64,000 nucleotides of DNA from Astrocystis sublimbata (GCA_022453515.1 JAJNNY010000051.1:186001-250000); one strand, 5' to 3'. Numbered from the stretch's first letter, positions 1 through 11,418 are shown. The notes: generated from the sequence alone by a model not told the origin. A program made the numbers and translations.

Positions 1-959
1 GGTTCTCAAAAGGACCCTACACAATAAGCACTCAGAATGGCCCGGTATGATGTGGCCCATCTCATAAGTGGCTCAGGGTGCATATGCACATCTTATGTCC
101 CCGGTAGCTATGTGATGGGGATAAGACGGCAACCTCGCACTAACAAAAGGACAACAGCCTATCAAATGAAATAATTTCCAATCGCCCCAATTAATTCACC
201 GTTCGATCTAACCCCCTCAGCGCCCAGCTCAACACGTCGGAGCCGTGATGAAAAAAGCTTGGGAACAACAAGCAATCTCGGCAGCTCGTGATATTTCTCT
301 CATCCTGGAAGCTAGGCAGACATGACGCATGCTTCGATGAAGATCCTATCGTCAGCTCGCTCTCCATGCACACATAAGGACACTGTCCAATAGGATTTCA
401 TCGCTGTCTCGTGGATCACTTACCGAAACTACTGGACACTCGGAGGCAGGCAAAAATATAAAATATAGAAATATTCTTATTTGCCTGACTTTGCTACGTG
501 GTGTTGCTGTGCAGCGAATCGGAAGCGAGTGAAACATCAGCAGATACTTGTGTTTTTTCTTGACCTGGAAGGTATCGAGTAGTATATGATACTTTGTTAC
601 ATCTTTGGTCTTGCTTAATAAAGCCTGCACTGATGAGAGTAACAACTACCTGAGAACTGTACAAGTGTAGGCCGCAGATATTCCCAATGCCGACATGCTG
701 CCATGTGGGATACCTCCCTCGTCCGTCACTCTCATAGATGGCCTCGCTACCCTTTTGCATCTTCAAAGAATAATCTGTCCCCGTGTCTATGAATATTAGG
801 TCTCTGCTGTGTTCATACGTCGTTTGGCCCATTATATATTACGTCTTTGACACACACTTCAGACACCCAAAGCTCAAGTCCTTCTTTAGCTTGATACTCT
901 ACAACCCAATACCAGACAAAGAGTTCGTGTGACTTTCTGCTTCGAAAACCCGCTACAAG
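1..959. other. Intergenic, mostly no gene seen
   Basis: No convincing coding region. Short open frames here lack recognisable protein character. The last 120 bases are CT/CA-rich with a TATATATT stretch near 834-842, which would suit a promoter and leader for the small gene starting at 960. Confidence 0.4.
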
Positions 960-1253
960 ATGTATGTTCTCGCCGTACCGATTCTGCAGTCGTTTTTAGC
1001 CGCCTTTGCCTTGAAGAATCAATGAATATTAACAAGTCTTAGGGATTCAGACAAAGTTGACACCGCGAGCAACCAAGCCGTATACGGCTCCCAACCTAGC
1101 ACCTCGACCGGCTCGTCGCCCAAGAAGTCTTCCCAATCGTCATCACAGAAACACAAGAATGGTGTGAAGAAGGCTGGTGCCTCTTCCATCGAGACGGACC
1201 TTCTCGGCATAGGCAGCCAGTTCTCGAACTCTGATCATCAAGCACGTTACTGA
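960..1253 (+). CDS. Possible small Ser/Lys-rich protein, two exons
   Basis: Exons 960..988 and 1043..1253 give a 79-residue protein. The 54-nt intron has GT, an ATTAAC branch-like site and TTAG. The N-terminus is hydrophobic (MYVLAVPIL); without splicing the first frame reads a longer signal-peptide-like run before a stop. The body is rich in Ser, Thr, Gln and Lys with no cysteine and no known domain. A TATA-like stretch lies about 120 bases upstream and a CT-rich leader precedes the ATG. Support is only compositional and from splice signals; it may be non-coding. Confidence 0.33.
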
Positions 1254-3170
1254 TTATGATAATTGCCTCGGGCAAAGTTGTCCCAAGCTAGGGGGGTTAC
1301 GAACTAGGTATGATTTTTCAGGGAGATGGAGAGCAAGGTGCATGGTGAGGCACAATTTTATACGATAGAGAGGGAATACGAAAGCATGAGGACGCATATG
1401 AGAACACCTAAAAGCTCAGCGGGTGGTGATGATGAGGCGACCATTGAAGGGCAAAAGCAAAAGGAGTACTCTGAGATCCTACATTGCTCCTACATATCTA
1501 GTCCTTTTCTTAATCGAATGGTTCATCACCTCTATGTCTCCTCTGGAACCCCCCTATCTGTCCCTGTGTATCTCTCTGATGTTGCTTGATCTCTAAATAC
1601 CGCAAACCATGTCCCAGGTGAAGCTGTGTAAATCAATGGCAATGATGGGGTCGTCATTCTTGAAACCATAACAGAGGTCTCACTTAGATATGTGCCACCA
1701 TCGTCCTAGATACCAAGACCCATGACCGTAAACTTTCTCAACAGCAGCTCAAAGAAGGATCATTGTAGTGCACATTTGTCATGAAGTCTTTAATATGTTG
1801 ATCTGGCTGGCCATGAAACCGCTTGTGTCTAGCCTTGCGGATATTTTCCGAAGCAGCTGTCTCACTCGCAGCTTATCCTCTTATCAACAAGACGATCTCC
1901 TTTCTTTTCTCTCTTGCTCCTTAAGCCTACTCGTCGTAGTGAACTTAACGCCCCCGGGAGAAAGCTGAATATCAAGGCGACCAATCAAATAACTATGAAT
2001 AATTAGCCATAAGTTAACATAATAATACTGCAAATCACAATTTCACAGTTTACTCTCAGCTGCACATATCGCACACTACGCGCTGTATTCTGCCTCATGT
2101 TCACTCGTATGCACCTAAGGGAAAAGAAAAAACATACAACACTGGGGATTTTCCGGCTGTTAATAATCCAACGATAGTACTATTCTAGCGGTCATGAGAA
2201 TGACTTTCTAGGAGTATTGCTAATAGAAATTGCTACCTAGTAACTAAGATGAAACTGTGTAGTTCAGTTACTTTATGATTGAATAGGTGTCAATACAGAG
2301 TATTAGGAACCGTTCTTAAAAACTAAAATAACATTATTGACCAGTACTAAAGCGTTTTTGTTCCATTTAAGCCCCTGTTGAGTTAGTAGACCTTTGGTAT
2401 TACTATACAAAATCCCCCTGACAATGCGAGTCTCTGGCATCGAGCTAACCATTATCAGCCTAGTGGCTTATAGATATTGGGCCTATCACAAGCTGACAGA
2501 TCATGATCCCTGTGCCAAAATAATACGATAGTGTAGGTAATGAGTGATCACCCTCCCGGAGCTGCGTATCCTATACCTAGGTCAAATAGCTTTTTGATAT
2601 GACAGAAATGCGAACAACTTCCATTTGATGAGATTGAGCTGAACTGCGCAATAGAACTCATATACTAAGCATTACAAACGATGGACAAGCAGCGGTTTGT
2701 AAATACCTAGGTGCGTAGATGAACTCCTTCTATTGAAGCATGGGTGAGTGTAGGTCCCAGGGGTGTGCGCCACAACAGCCTCAGCATCGGTGTCAGGGGT
2801 TGTTAATCAGCTATAGCGTCTGTCTACTGGTGGATGGTGTTGTATCAGTAGGGTTACGACGCATCCTACTGGAATCCTTATGGCTGCATCCCCCGCACTC
2901 ATTGGCTTCACCTTATAATCGCAATCTACTTTTAACTAGCAACAGTTTCCTATTTGAAGAGTTCATACCGGGAAACCTTGTAACTATTGCATCTCAACAC
3001 AGCCTCATGAAACTGTTGCAGTGGTTGCCCAAGGGGGCGGTTTGGAACGCCATGAAACCTATTCCCCTTTCTCATGAGGAGAGCTCATGAATCTCTCTCT
3101 TTCATTTCGTCCCCATATTTACTACTCATGAAAAATTCAATAAGAACCTGGGAAAATAGCAAATCGAGTC
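1254..3170. other. Intergenic, no gene recognised
   Basis: AT-rich stretch. Open frames at 1326-1589, 1768-1968 and 2740-3090 on the plus strand have no domain, no consistent composition and no splice partners I could find. CCTAGGT-type palindromic words occur (about 2577 and 2706), a motif that recurs in other intergenic parts of the window. Confidence 0.4.
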
Positions 3171-4326
3171 ATGAGTTCTGTGGGCATTCCATATACTAGC
3201 TTTGGAGATGCGCCAACATCCACAAGCCAAAACTTGGACCTCACGACAGTTTTCACACCGCCTACGGAATGCGCGACTCCATTTATCACGATCCCGGACG
3301 CTGGGTGCGACGACATCACATGTTTCGCTTTGTTCATGCCATCATTGGAGATCGATAGTGCCACAGGAGGTGCACACATAAAATGTCTGCCGAGCTTCGC
3401 AACTGATGATGATTTCAATGAAAGCCCGATATTTACGTACTCGCCCGGGCTTTTCTGCCCGTCTGGCATGACTACCGGCACTAGCGTATCTGGTACTGCA
3501 ATTTGCTGTCCTAGGTGTGTGCTTACAGATCCCGCCTTGACGATTCCTCTACTTCTAATATCATATGTTCAGCGGCTTGAAGTGCACAAACATGGGCCGC
3601 GATGCGACGTTCTACAAGTGTACGGCTACAATGACGGCAGGCATATTCGGTGAAGGCGGATGGGGAGAGAATCCGGATATTGGATTCATTTCGTCAACCA
3701 GTGTTCTCTCATCGAAATTCCATCAGACCATTTTCGCGGAAGCCACGGCAATCACCCTTCTTCGTCAGGGCGCCGCCAACCACGACGACAACAGCGACGG
3801 CGTTAGTGATACCCAAACCACTAGTGGTGCCTCAACTAGTTCCATCGCAATGACTTCGGACCCAACGACAACACAACCCGGGCCGAATAACACATCCAGT
3901 CCTCGATCAAGCTCAAACACCGCAAAGACAGTCGGCATTGTTGTCGGCGCCGTTGCGGGCGTTTTTCTCATTTTACTGCTATACTTCTTCTTTGTCCGAT
4001 ATCGCCCGAGGCAGCTTCGCAAACGGAATACCGACATACAGCCTGGCGCGGCGCAGGAAACCAGAACTAGCGGACCACAGCCATATCCAGGCGACAGTAC
4101 CGTGGGCTTCTGGAATTTGAAGTCTGAGCTGGACCCTACGGCAACGCGAGCGGAGCTCGAGGGCACCGAAGTTGGTGGACAGGGTCCGGGAATATACGTC
4201 ATGAAGCCGGAACTTGAGGGCTCAGTTGGGATCAAGCGATTGTTAGGCGTTTTTGTCAAGGGAAAGGCTGAGTTGGAGGGTAATACTCCAGGTTCACACA
4301 ATGGGTATCAGGTTACCAATGTCTAA
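3171..4326 (+). CDS. Single-pass membrane protein with Cys ectodomain and Ser/Thr stalk
   Basis: Exons 3171..3514 and 3573..4326 (intron 58 nt, GTGTGT...TTCAG) encode 365 residues. Residues 1-190 carry a cysteine-containing ectodomain opening with the LTTVFTPP motif common in a large, poorly characterised Pezizomycotina surface-protein family. Then follow a Ser/Thr/Pro stalk, one transmembrane helix at about 234-256 and a basic stop-transfer segment (RYRPRQLRKR). The cytosolic tail repeats an ELEG motif three times, also usual in this family. No cleavable signal peptide precedes the ectodomain, so either a 5' exon is missed or the TM helix directs insertion. Role unknown; a sensor or wall-anchored function is only inference. 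Confidence 0.8.
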
Positions 4327-5050
4327 CCCCTTCGCCTAACAAAAGACTAGTGTCTGAAGCAATTCATTGTACATGGTCAAGTCGAGAAAACGATACAGTT
4401 TGCATTCTATCACTTTCATGATATCCTATTCAGTATGCATAAAAATTGATGCACCCGTTATCCTGGGCTCTGACCTTCCTGTTCGCCCTGATCACATTAC
4501 ATACTCACTTAAGTAGAGATCGTCTATTATACTAGGGTTGCTAGTCCCGTTGCCATATATTAAGCAATAGCTAGGGTAAGAATTGCCTACCTAGGTACGT
4601 AGCGCTTTTTGGTAAGTTGTATCCGATTCTTACTATGACTCCTTCCGTTCGCTGCTACGAACCATAACTAGCCGTTCTATCGGGAGTTCAGAACAATAAC
4701 TTACGAATAGCGCTAGTATGCTCGAGGACCGCGCTACTCATGTTCGTCGTAGGATGCGCCACGCTTGAGATGATGAACACTCTTAGTGTACAATGTGCTC
4801 ACAAATACAGCAAATCTGCAAGGGCCCAAGATGCAACGAATTTGTCGAGCATTCGCAAAATTGGCATGCCAATTAGAGTACTTGTGATTTGGAGATGTCC
4901 ATCTACATTTGGAGTACCCCTGACTTCGGCGCGGACCGTCCTTGGCAGCCCCGCGTGAGACGCGCCAAACATGCAGGCCAATTGCCTTCTCGACGCCACT
5001 GAAAACTGTCACAACAAAGTCGAGGAGTGTAGAGATATCTACTCAGCACA
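4327..5050. other. Intergenic, no gene recognised
   Basis: Separates two plus-strand genes. It contains a CCTACCTAGGTACGTAG palindrome-rich word near 4587-4603. Open frames on both strands between 4734 and 5012 overlap each other antisense and have no recognisable product. Confidence 0.4.
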
Positions 5051-6486
5051 ATGACAAAACTAGTCAAAAGCTGGCCCTACGCAGCAGCCTCGACAGGCCG
5101 ATATCGCGGACGTCTCGAGGGGAAGCTCGAATGCTGGGACGCGAACGGTCCTGCCCGCGCCATCTTCAACGACGAGCTACACCTCAAGATCAAAGAATTC
5201 ATCTTGACCAACCTGCAAGAGTCCAATAGCTTCATCGGCTTCTCGCTGTTCATGGTCGGGCGGACCCAGCTGCGCACGAGCCCGACCGTGCTGATCGTGT
5301 CGGACGACAAGCCGAGACGAAAGGCCGCCTTCGAGGCGCTCAAGCTTAGCAAGGTTCTCGAGCAGTATCCCGGCTTCCACGTCGCGCACTGCCGCCTCGC
5401 TGCCGAATTCGAGGACCTGCAACAGTTGATGGCGAGGACTGAAGCGGGGAAGACGAATACCAAGATAATGACGCAGCTACGGCATCACGTCCCGAGGACG
5501 GATTGTGGGATTTATGTCTCCTTGCTATCAGACGCCGACTCCGACGGTCCGCTTCTTGTGCACGACCATGCTAGTGGTGTTCTCGGCGGTTCTCGCGCAA
5601 CCATCGGGCGACTCATCGTTCATGATGGCAACACTTACGGCGTGACAGTTGCGCATGTGCTGCCTGGCCATGCGACACCCTTCAAATTAGCTAGCTCGGC
5701 TCGGGCTTCTTCTGCTCCTTACTCTCCCGCTTCATCGGAATTCGAAACAACTGCAATGGATGATTCGGAAGATGATAGCGACGCTGACGAGCTGTGCTCC
5801 ATCACGAGTGTAGGAAGTAAGAGCCACTCAGACGATGCCTTCGATTCGGCTAGAAGGTGGTCATCGCAGGGGCCTCCCCCAGATCCTGCCTTGGACTCTT
5901 CCGTCGAAGCGCATAGTCATGCTTCTGTGAGCGACACAGAAGCCGAAGGGGAGATGTCGCTTGCAGCTCGGAGCGATCTGCTGTGTTTGAAAGCTTCAGA
6001 CAATGAAGCGGTGACTCAATGCGACGGCCCTGAGAACTGCAAGGGCGTGGCGACTATCATACACTCGTCTGCTAGTTTAGACATGATGCTATTAGGGGTA
6101 GACGCTGGCTCGAGCAAATCGGTTCGAACTGGGACGTTAGATCTATCGGTCTTGTCCGACAGCACTAACATGTTTATCGATGATGATGTGGACATCGTCG
6201 TGAGACTGCTTCGTAGGGGACCTATCACAGGTCCCTTTCTGCGACAGCCTTTCACGCTCATTTTGGAGATTTTGGTTTTCGGCAGCTTTACTTGGCCAAG
6301 CTTTCAACACCGCTGCGACCCGGTGATTGCGGGAGCTGGGCGTATGTTAAGGTAGCTGAATACGAGAAGTTTGTGGGAATTGTGGTAGCTGGTAGTCCGA
6401 GCACTGGGACAGTATTGATCCTGCCAGGTTCGACTGTGCTCGACTATATCAGAGAGTATGGCATATCAGGTAAGGGGTTGCTATGA
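5051..6486 (+). CDS. Chymotrypsin-fold protease-like protein (GDCGSW type), frame interrupted
   Basis: Frame one runs from the ATG at 5051 to 6355 and contains a GVTVAHVL block (the usual Ala-His of a trypsin-like histidine, about residue 200), an acidic Ser-rich insert, and ASLDMMLLGV, which matches the aspartate region. The nucleophile motif RPGDCGSW and the following VGIVVAGSP strand lie in another frame that ends at 6486. The switch falls between 6217 and 6355. An 86-nt intron 6200..6285 (GTGAGA...TTTTCGGCAG) would join the frames in phase, but it lacks a clear branch site and would delete GPITGPFL, which fits the family; a one-base indel near 6248-6285 fits as well. GDCG rather than GDSG implies Cys at the nucleophile position. 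Fungal relatives are widespread and unstudied. Confidence 0.65.
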
Positions 6487-8478
6487 GTTCTGCCGGTACC
6501 CAGTGTTAATGTTCCTGGTTGCCTCAACTACCTCGTATCACCATGCTGTCGACCACTCGTACAACAGAGGAACTCTCCTTTGAGTAAAGACTCGCCGAGC
6601 CGCAAGGATCAGAAAATCATTAGTATCGAAGCCGACGTTTCGGTCATAATGTTCGCCGGCGCCTCTGCGCATAGGCATTGGAAACTGAGGGGAAACTCGG
6701 GTGGCTGTCGATGTGACCGCATTTTGCAGCTTAGCCCTTAAAGTCTTCAAATACCAACTTTCCCCGATTCTAACATTGACATCGACCTGATTATCATTCC
6801 GCGGTGTAAGCATACAAAATACGAGTGCCGTGGATCATATCTAGACCCGAACCCTGCATCAAACCCAAAAATAACAGTTGTGACCACTTGGGGATACGTT
6901 TTGGAACCGAAGACTTCAGTGGGAGTTCAAGGCGTGTAGGGATACCTGGCAAGTGATTATCAAAAGGGGCCAGGGCTTAATGTGATAGGCTAAGACGATG
7001 ATACCTTCCAAGCTGGTACGCACTTTCACAATGCTGTCCAACGTCGCGAACGGACTATAATTCGTCCGTGATGTTGGGTATGGCCTAACGAAACGAAAGA
7101 ACGACAAATTCTCTGCAACAAATGTGTAGCAAGTTTAGCCCTCACTCTCTCACAGTTAATATATTTAAGTTGTTTATGGAAAGTTAAGACGGACGTAGTA
7201 GTCAACCTACAAAAGTCCATAGCCAACTGGGCTCCTCTGGCATACAGCGCATCTTTGTTCAGGACATATACTTGTTGGCTCGCCATAGGTTGATAGTGGG
7301 TGCGGTTGTATCCTATCGTTGTTATTGAGAACATTTCTCTAATGGTTCGGGACGTTGAGGTCCCACGATCGTTATGCTTAATCGTTATTATCCTGGTCAT
7401 GGGTTCTGATTGTTGGCCGGGGTCCGAAGGGGAACTCTTCGGAAGTTAACAATCGTGTGCCTTACGAGACTCGCTTCTTACCATGTCATTGTCGATTATC
7501 AAGTATATCAAAATCCTCATCGGGTCGCTATCTGCCGTAAAGCGATCACTACTAGACCATACGAGGTGCGAGACAGGTAAAAAGTCGCCGCACCAGGTAC
7601 TATGTACAGACGCTAATACTTGCGCAGATCTTGAGGAAGTATTCTCTTTGTACAATTTGAAGCTATCAGGCTCGTCTCGTCAGGCATAAAACCACTAAAA
7701 CTGGTGACTGGGCACCCTGTTTAACTCACCCTGGTCTAATTACGAGACGTCTGCTAGGGGCCCTGTCTAAACCCTTGACTTACCTATAGTGACTTGCGGG
7801 GAGACTTCTTAAACCTATCGGATATCGTATGTTGAACACAAAGTCGCATTCGGTTATCGCAAATACATGCATGCTCGGCATGTATGAACCGCAAAGAAAC
7901 CACGCTAGGTAGCATGCTTCCCTGTTCCCACGGCACAGCAACCATTCAATAGTAAAGCGGGCTTGGCGTCTGTGGTATGTTTACATATCGTGAAAATACG
8001 GCAAGTAGGAGTATAGTCTGCGCTCTCACTATTGCTTTACTTTTCTTGATTCTCTCGTAATCATAAAGGCTATAATACTGAAGCAAACATAGATTATAGT
8101 GCCTTAACCCTTTAAAGATACATTACTAGATGATATAAAGAATGCAAGGGGCTTATGACTTGTACCTCGACAGTTGTTGTAATTGTCTTCAGTAGCAAGC
8201 TATAAATCATGTCCACTTACTATGCCTAGGAGTAATCGAGTCATGCTGCATAGGATCTTATTCAGTAGAATGTGGTATTACAGTGGGTTTATGCAAGGCA
8301 CAGTCAGCTACCGTTGCTACCTAGTACCCTGTTAATCAGTGCTGTGCCACAATAGCGGAAATTATTCGGGCATATGCGATCATGGCAGAAGCATTCACTA
8401 CCAACTTATGAAATTCCTGTGAACTGCATAAAAATCTGATTTATAATAGCAACCTCTACATTCGAACTATAAAGCCGA
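6487..8478. other. Gene-poor stretch
   Basis: About 2 kb with only short open frames on both strands and no recognisable protein. An inverted repeat ATACATGC/GCATGTAT with a 7-nt spacer sits at 7863-7885. The part after about 8000 is noticeably AT-rich. Confidence 0.45.
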
Positions 8479-8718
8479 CTACAATTCCAGTCTTCGTGTC
8501 GTAACTTGACACTCATCATTAGAACCAACACTTGTTACAATCTTCCCCTGTGACCACATTCGCAAGAGTTCAAAATGATGTTCAACAGCTTTGCCAAACT
8601 CTTCCTCCCCGCCCTCTTTGTCGCCAACGGCGCGCAGACGTTCATCCATTTCGATGGAGAGGTAGTTATAGACCCGAGTCGCTTGATTGACGAGACTAGC
8701 TACCCTACCCTTCGTCAT
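8479..8718 (-). CDS. Short helical ORF, unknown
   Basis: A 79-residue frame from the ATG at 8718. It is rich in Glu, Arg, Lys and Leu, with predicted helical character (for example VNQATRVYNYLSIEMDERL), unlike the random frames around it. I find no family. It could be an exon or relic of a larger gene, since the flanks are AT-rich and non-coding. No splice partner was identified. Confidence 0.3.
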   Translation of the reverse strand: MTKGRVASLVNQATRVYNYLSIEMDERLRAVGDKEGGEEEFGKAVEHHFELLRMWSQGKIVTSVGSNDECQVTTRRLEL

Positions 8719-8899
8719 GACTGAATAGTTCACTTTATATCACTCCTATTTTATGTCGAATACTTACATTATTCCGATATTTTATCGCCTACGAAGGAAT
8801 GATTGCACATGGTTGTTAAGATCTAGCTCTGTACGTGGTAATATACCATCTGGCCGGGTCGGGCCTGTTCAAAGAGGAGTTGGCCCACAATCCCGGCAC

Positions 8900-9470
8900 A
8901 GGCGCCCCCCCCCCCCCCTGGTATTGCAGTAAAAGACCCGGTAGCGCCGACCCGTCGTCTCTAAAATGGAAAGCTTCGCTGTTGAAGACTGTCCATTTTA
9001 AGTACTACTGTAAATCAAAGTGCAAAAGCACTTCGATTTAAACTCTGTGAGGCTCTGAATCGAAGGCTCTGATCCGTAGGCTCTGTAGATCGAGGGCTCC
9101 GAAGGCTCTGTAGACTGTAGGCTCTGATCCGTAGGCTCTGAATCGAAGGCTTTGATCCGTAGGTTCTGAATCTAGGGGGAGACCCCCTGGGACCCCCCGG
9201 CTATAGCGCTTAACGCCCCTGTAGCCCTCCGCTCTATGTACAGAGGGGTAGACGTACTAACGTTAGTTAATTGTGGCTTAAATTATGGTTGATTTTATAT
9301 TAGCGATCTAACCAATAGATAAGCTGCAAACACTTTTGTAGCTAATGGGAGAGCCGTATTTCGAATTAAGGTTTAAGGGGGTTCGGTAATAGATTAAGGG
9401 GGGCGAGATTAAAGAAAAGCTACGCTTACCCCTCCGTTTCACGAAGTGGAAAGCTACGCTTTCCAATTAT
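8900..9470. repeat. Compact field of tandem and inverted repeats
   Basis: A C13 homopolymer (8905-8917) is followed by a hairpin TAAAATGGA/TCCATTTTA (8962-8970 with 8992-9000). Next comes a 13-bp inverted repeat with a 4-nt AAAA loop and one mismatch (9011-9040). About nine imperfect direct units of 14-16 nt built on AGGCTCTG lie at 9050-9174. A GGGGG/CCCCC hairpin follows near 9176-9190, then the perfect palindrome ACTAACGTTAGT (9256-9267) and GGAAAGC-TAC-GCTTTCC (9448-9464). No open frame or terminal repeats are visible. It may be a non-autonomous element or its remnant. Confidence 0.6.
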
Positions 9471-9738
9471 TGCTTATTGCATTCTTGCATTCTTGCCGAA
9501 TTGATGGGGTATACTCCGACAATGTGGCAGTGTGCCTTCTTCGCCATGAAAATCAAGTACCGTACTGTACCTGTGCGGCGAGGCGAGTGTAACGCGAAAG
9601 GCCCAAGAGGACGATGACCTACCCTTTATTCGTCCTCCCCTTTCCCGACCAGCTTTTTCTTTTGCTTGACCTCAGCCGATTTCATTCCTGCCTTCTCTGA
9701 TTCTCGTCCTGTCCAGCACCACGACCAATTGAATCGCG

Positions 9739-11418
9739 ATGGGTTACGGCCTCTTTTTAGACATCCTGACCTATGCCGTCGGGGCGTTGCTCGCCTCCAT
9801 CTTGGCCAATCTGTTGTATCAGCAACTGCCGCGCAGCAAGTCCGAACCACCTCTCGTCTTTCACTGGATCCCCTTCGTCGGCAATGCCATCTCCTACGGC
9901 GTCGACCCCTGTCGCTTTTATACCCAATGCCGCGAGAAATACGGCGACATATTTACGTTTGTCTTGTTTGGTCGTGATATCACTGTCTTCCTCGGCATCA
10001 AGGGCAATGAGTTTATTCTAGATGGCCGACTTCAAGATGTGAACGCCGAAGAGATCTATTCGCCTCTGACCACGCCTGTTTTCGGGCCCAATATCATTTA
10101 CGATTGCCCCAACTCCCAGCTAATGGAGCAGAAGAAATTCGTCAAATTCGGATTGACCCAAACTGCATTGGAATCGTACGTCCAGCTAATGGAAGCCGAA
10201 GTTGTCGAGTATCTCAAAACAGCGCCCGCTTTCCAAGCCCAGTCGGGCGTGGCCGATATAACGACCGTCATGGCCGAGATTACTATATACACAGCTAGCC
10301 GGTCACTCCAGGGCGCCGAAGTCCGCGGCAAAATAAACGCCGGATTCGCCGACCTCTATCACGACCTCGATTCCGGGTTTCGACCGATCAATTTTCTGTT
10401 ACCGTGGGCACCCCTGCCGCAGAACCGACGGCGAGATGCGGCGCGAGCCAAAATGCATGCCGTCTACCGCGAAATCATCAATAACCGGCGGAGTCGTGGC
10501 AAGGGCAAGCAAGATGACGAGGCGCCCGACATGATTTGGAACTTGATGAGCTGCGTGTACAAGAACGGAGCCCCCCTCTTGGACCAGGAGATTGCCGACA
10601 TGATGATTACGCTACTAATGGCAGGCCAACACTCGTCTTCGTCATCGAGTGCCTGGACAATGGCGCGCCTGGCTGCTAACCCGCTTATTGCCGAGCAGCT
10701 GTTCCGAGAGCGACAGGCCGTTTGCGGTGCTGGGAAACCGCTCCAAAATGACGATATTGAGAAACTCCCCTTGACACAGAACGTCGTCAAGGAAACATTG
10801 CGTGTCCACTCTTCGATCCATTCCATCATGCGCAAGGTCAAAAACCCCATGGCCGTGCCTGACAGAGACTATGGTCAGTTGACAACATCCCCGAGGCAGT
10901 CATTGATTGGCTCCCCTTCTTTGGACATGCTAACCTTTTCGATAGTAAGAGAAATATTGCATCATTGCCATCTGTATGAAGGATCAAAACTGACAAAAAG
11001 CTTTTCCTGTCCGCAGGTAATCACACCGGGCAAGGTTCTGCTGGCATCTCCGATAGTCACCCACCTAAGCGAAGAGTACTTCCAGAATGCCCAAAAATGG
11101 GACCCTATGCGCTGGGCTAGAGACTCACAACAGGATACAGAAGATGACGACGTCGTCGACTATGGCTATGGGCTTACCGCGAAAGCTACGCGCAGCCCGT
11201 ATCTCCCCTTCGGAGCCGGCCGCCATCGTTGCATCGGAGAGAAGTTCGCCTACACCAACTTGGTTACCATCATCTCCACCATGGTTCAACATCTTAAGCT
11301 CAGCACTCTGGACGGTAGCGAGGAATGGGTATCGTCTACGGACTACACGTCGCTCTTTTCTCGACCTGCACAACCAACTCTTATACGATGGGAGCGGCGT
11401 GCTGCTTGGAAGCAATAA
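9739..11418 (+). CDS. CYP51-like cytochrome P450 (sterol 14-alpha-demethylase family), intron/frame conflict
   Basis: The N-terminus is a membrane anchor (about residues 7-28). CYP51 signatures follow: YDCPNS, LMEQKKFVKFGL, the I-helix AGQHSSSSSS, the ExxR helix KETLR (about residue 352) and heme motif PFGAGRHRCIGE with Cys498 (unspliced numbering). The family removes the 14-alpha methyl of lanosterol or eburicol at the ER. A textbook intron, GTCAGT...CTGAC...CCGCAG (10874..11016, 143 nt), interrupts the KNPMAVP...VITPGK region, but removing it shifts the downstream frame by one base. Retaining it leaves the frame open with 48 extra codons. So this is a one-base lesion at the acceptor, intron retention, or a sequence error. 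Divergence from canonical CYP51 (Asp-Arg where Gly-Thr is usual) suggests a paralogue. Antisense frames here are shadows. Confidence 0.85.
   Translation: MGYGLFLDILTYAVGALLASILANLLYQQLPRSKSEPPLVFHWIPFVGNAISYGVDPCRFYTQCREKYGDIFTFVLFGRDITVFLGIKGNEFILDGRLQDVNAEEIYSPLTTPVFGPNIIYDCPNSQLMEQKKFVKFGLTQTALESYVQLMEAEVVEYLKTAPAFQAQSGVADITTVMAEITIYTASRSLQGAEVRGKINAGFADLYHDLDSGFRPINFLLPWAPLPQNRRRDAARAKMHAVYREIINNRRSRGKGKQDDEAPDMIWNLMSCVYKNGAPLLDQEIADMMITLLMAGQHSSSSSSAWTMARLAANPLIAEQLFRERQAVCGAGKPLQNDDIEKLPLTQNVVKETLRVHSSIHSIMRKVKNPMAVPDRDYGQLTTSPRQSLIGSPSLDMLTFSIVREILHHCHLYEGSKLTKSFSCPQVITPGKVLLASPIVTHLSEEYFQNAQKWDPMRWARDSQQDTEDDDVVDYGYGLTAKATRSPYLPFGAGRHRCIGEKFAYTNLVTIISTMVQHLKLSTLDGSEEWVSSTDYTSLFSRPAQPTLIRWERRAAWKQ

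Noticed and set aside
3565..4326. Separate gene starting at 3565
   Set aside because: It is the second exon of the gene starting at 3171; the splice restores a continuous protein.
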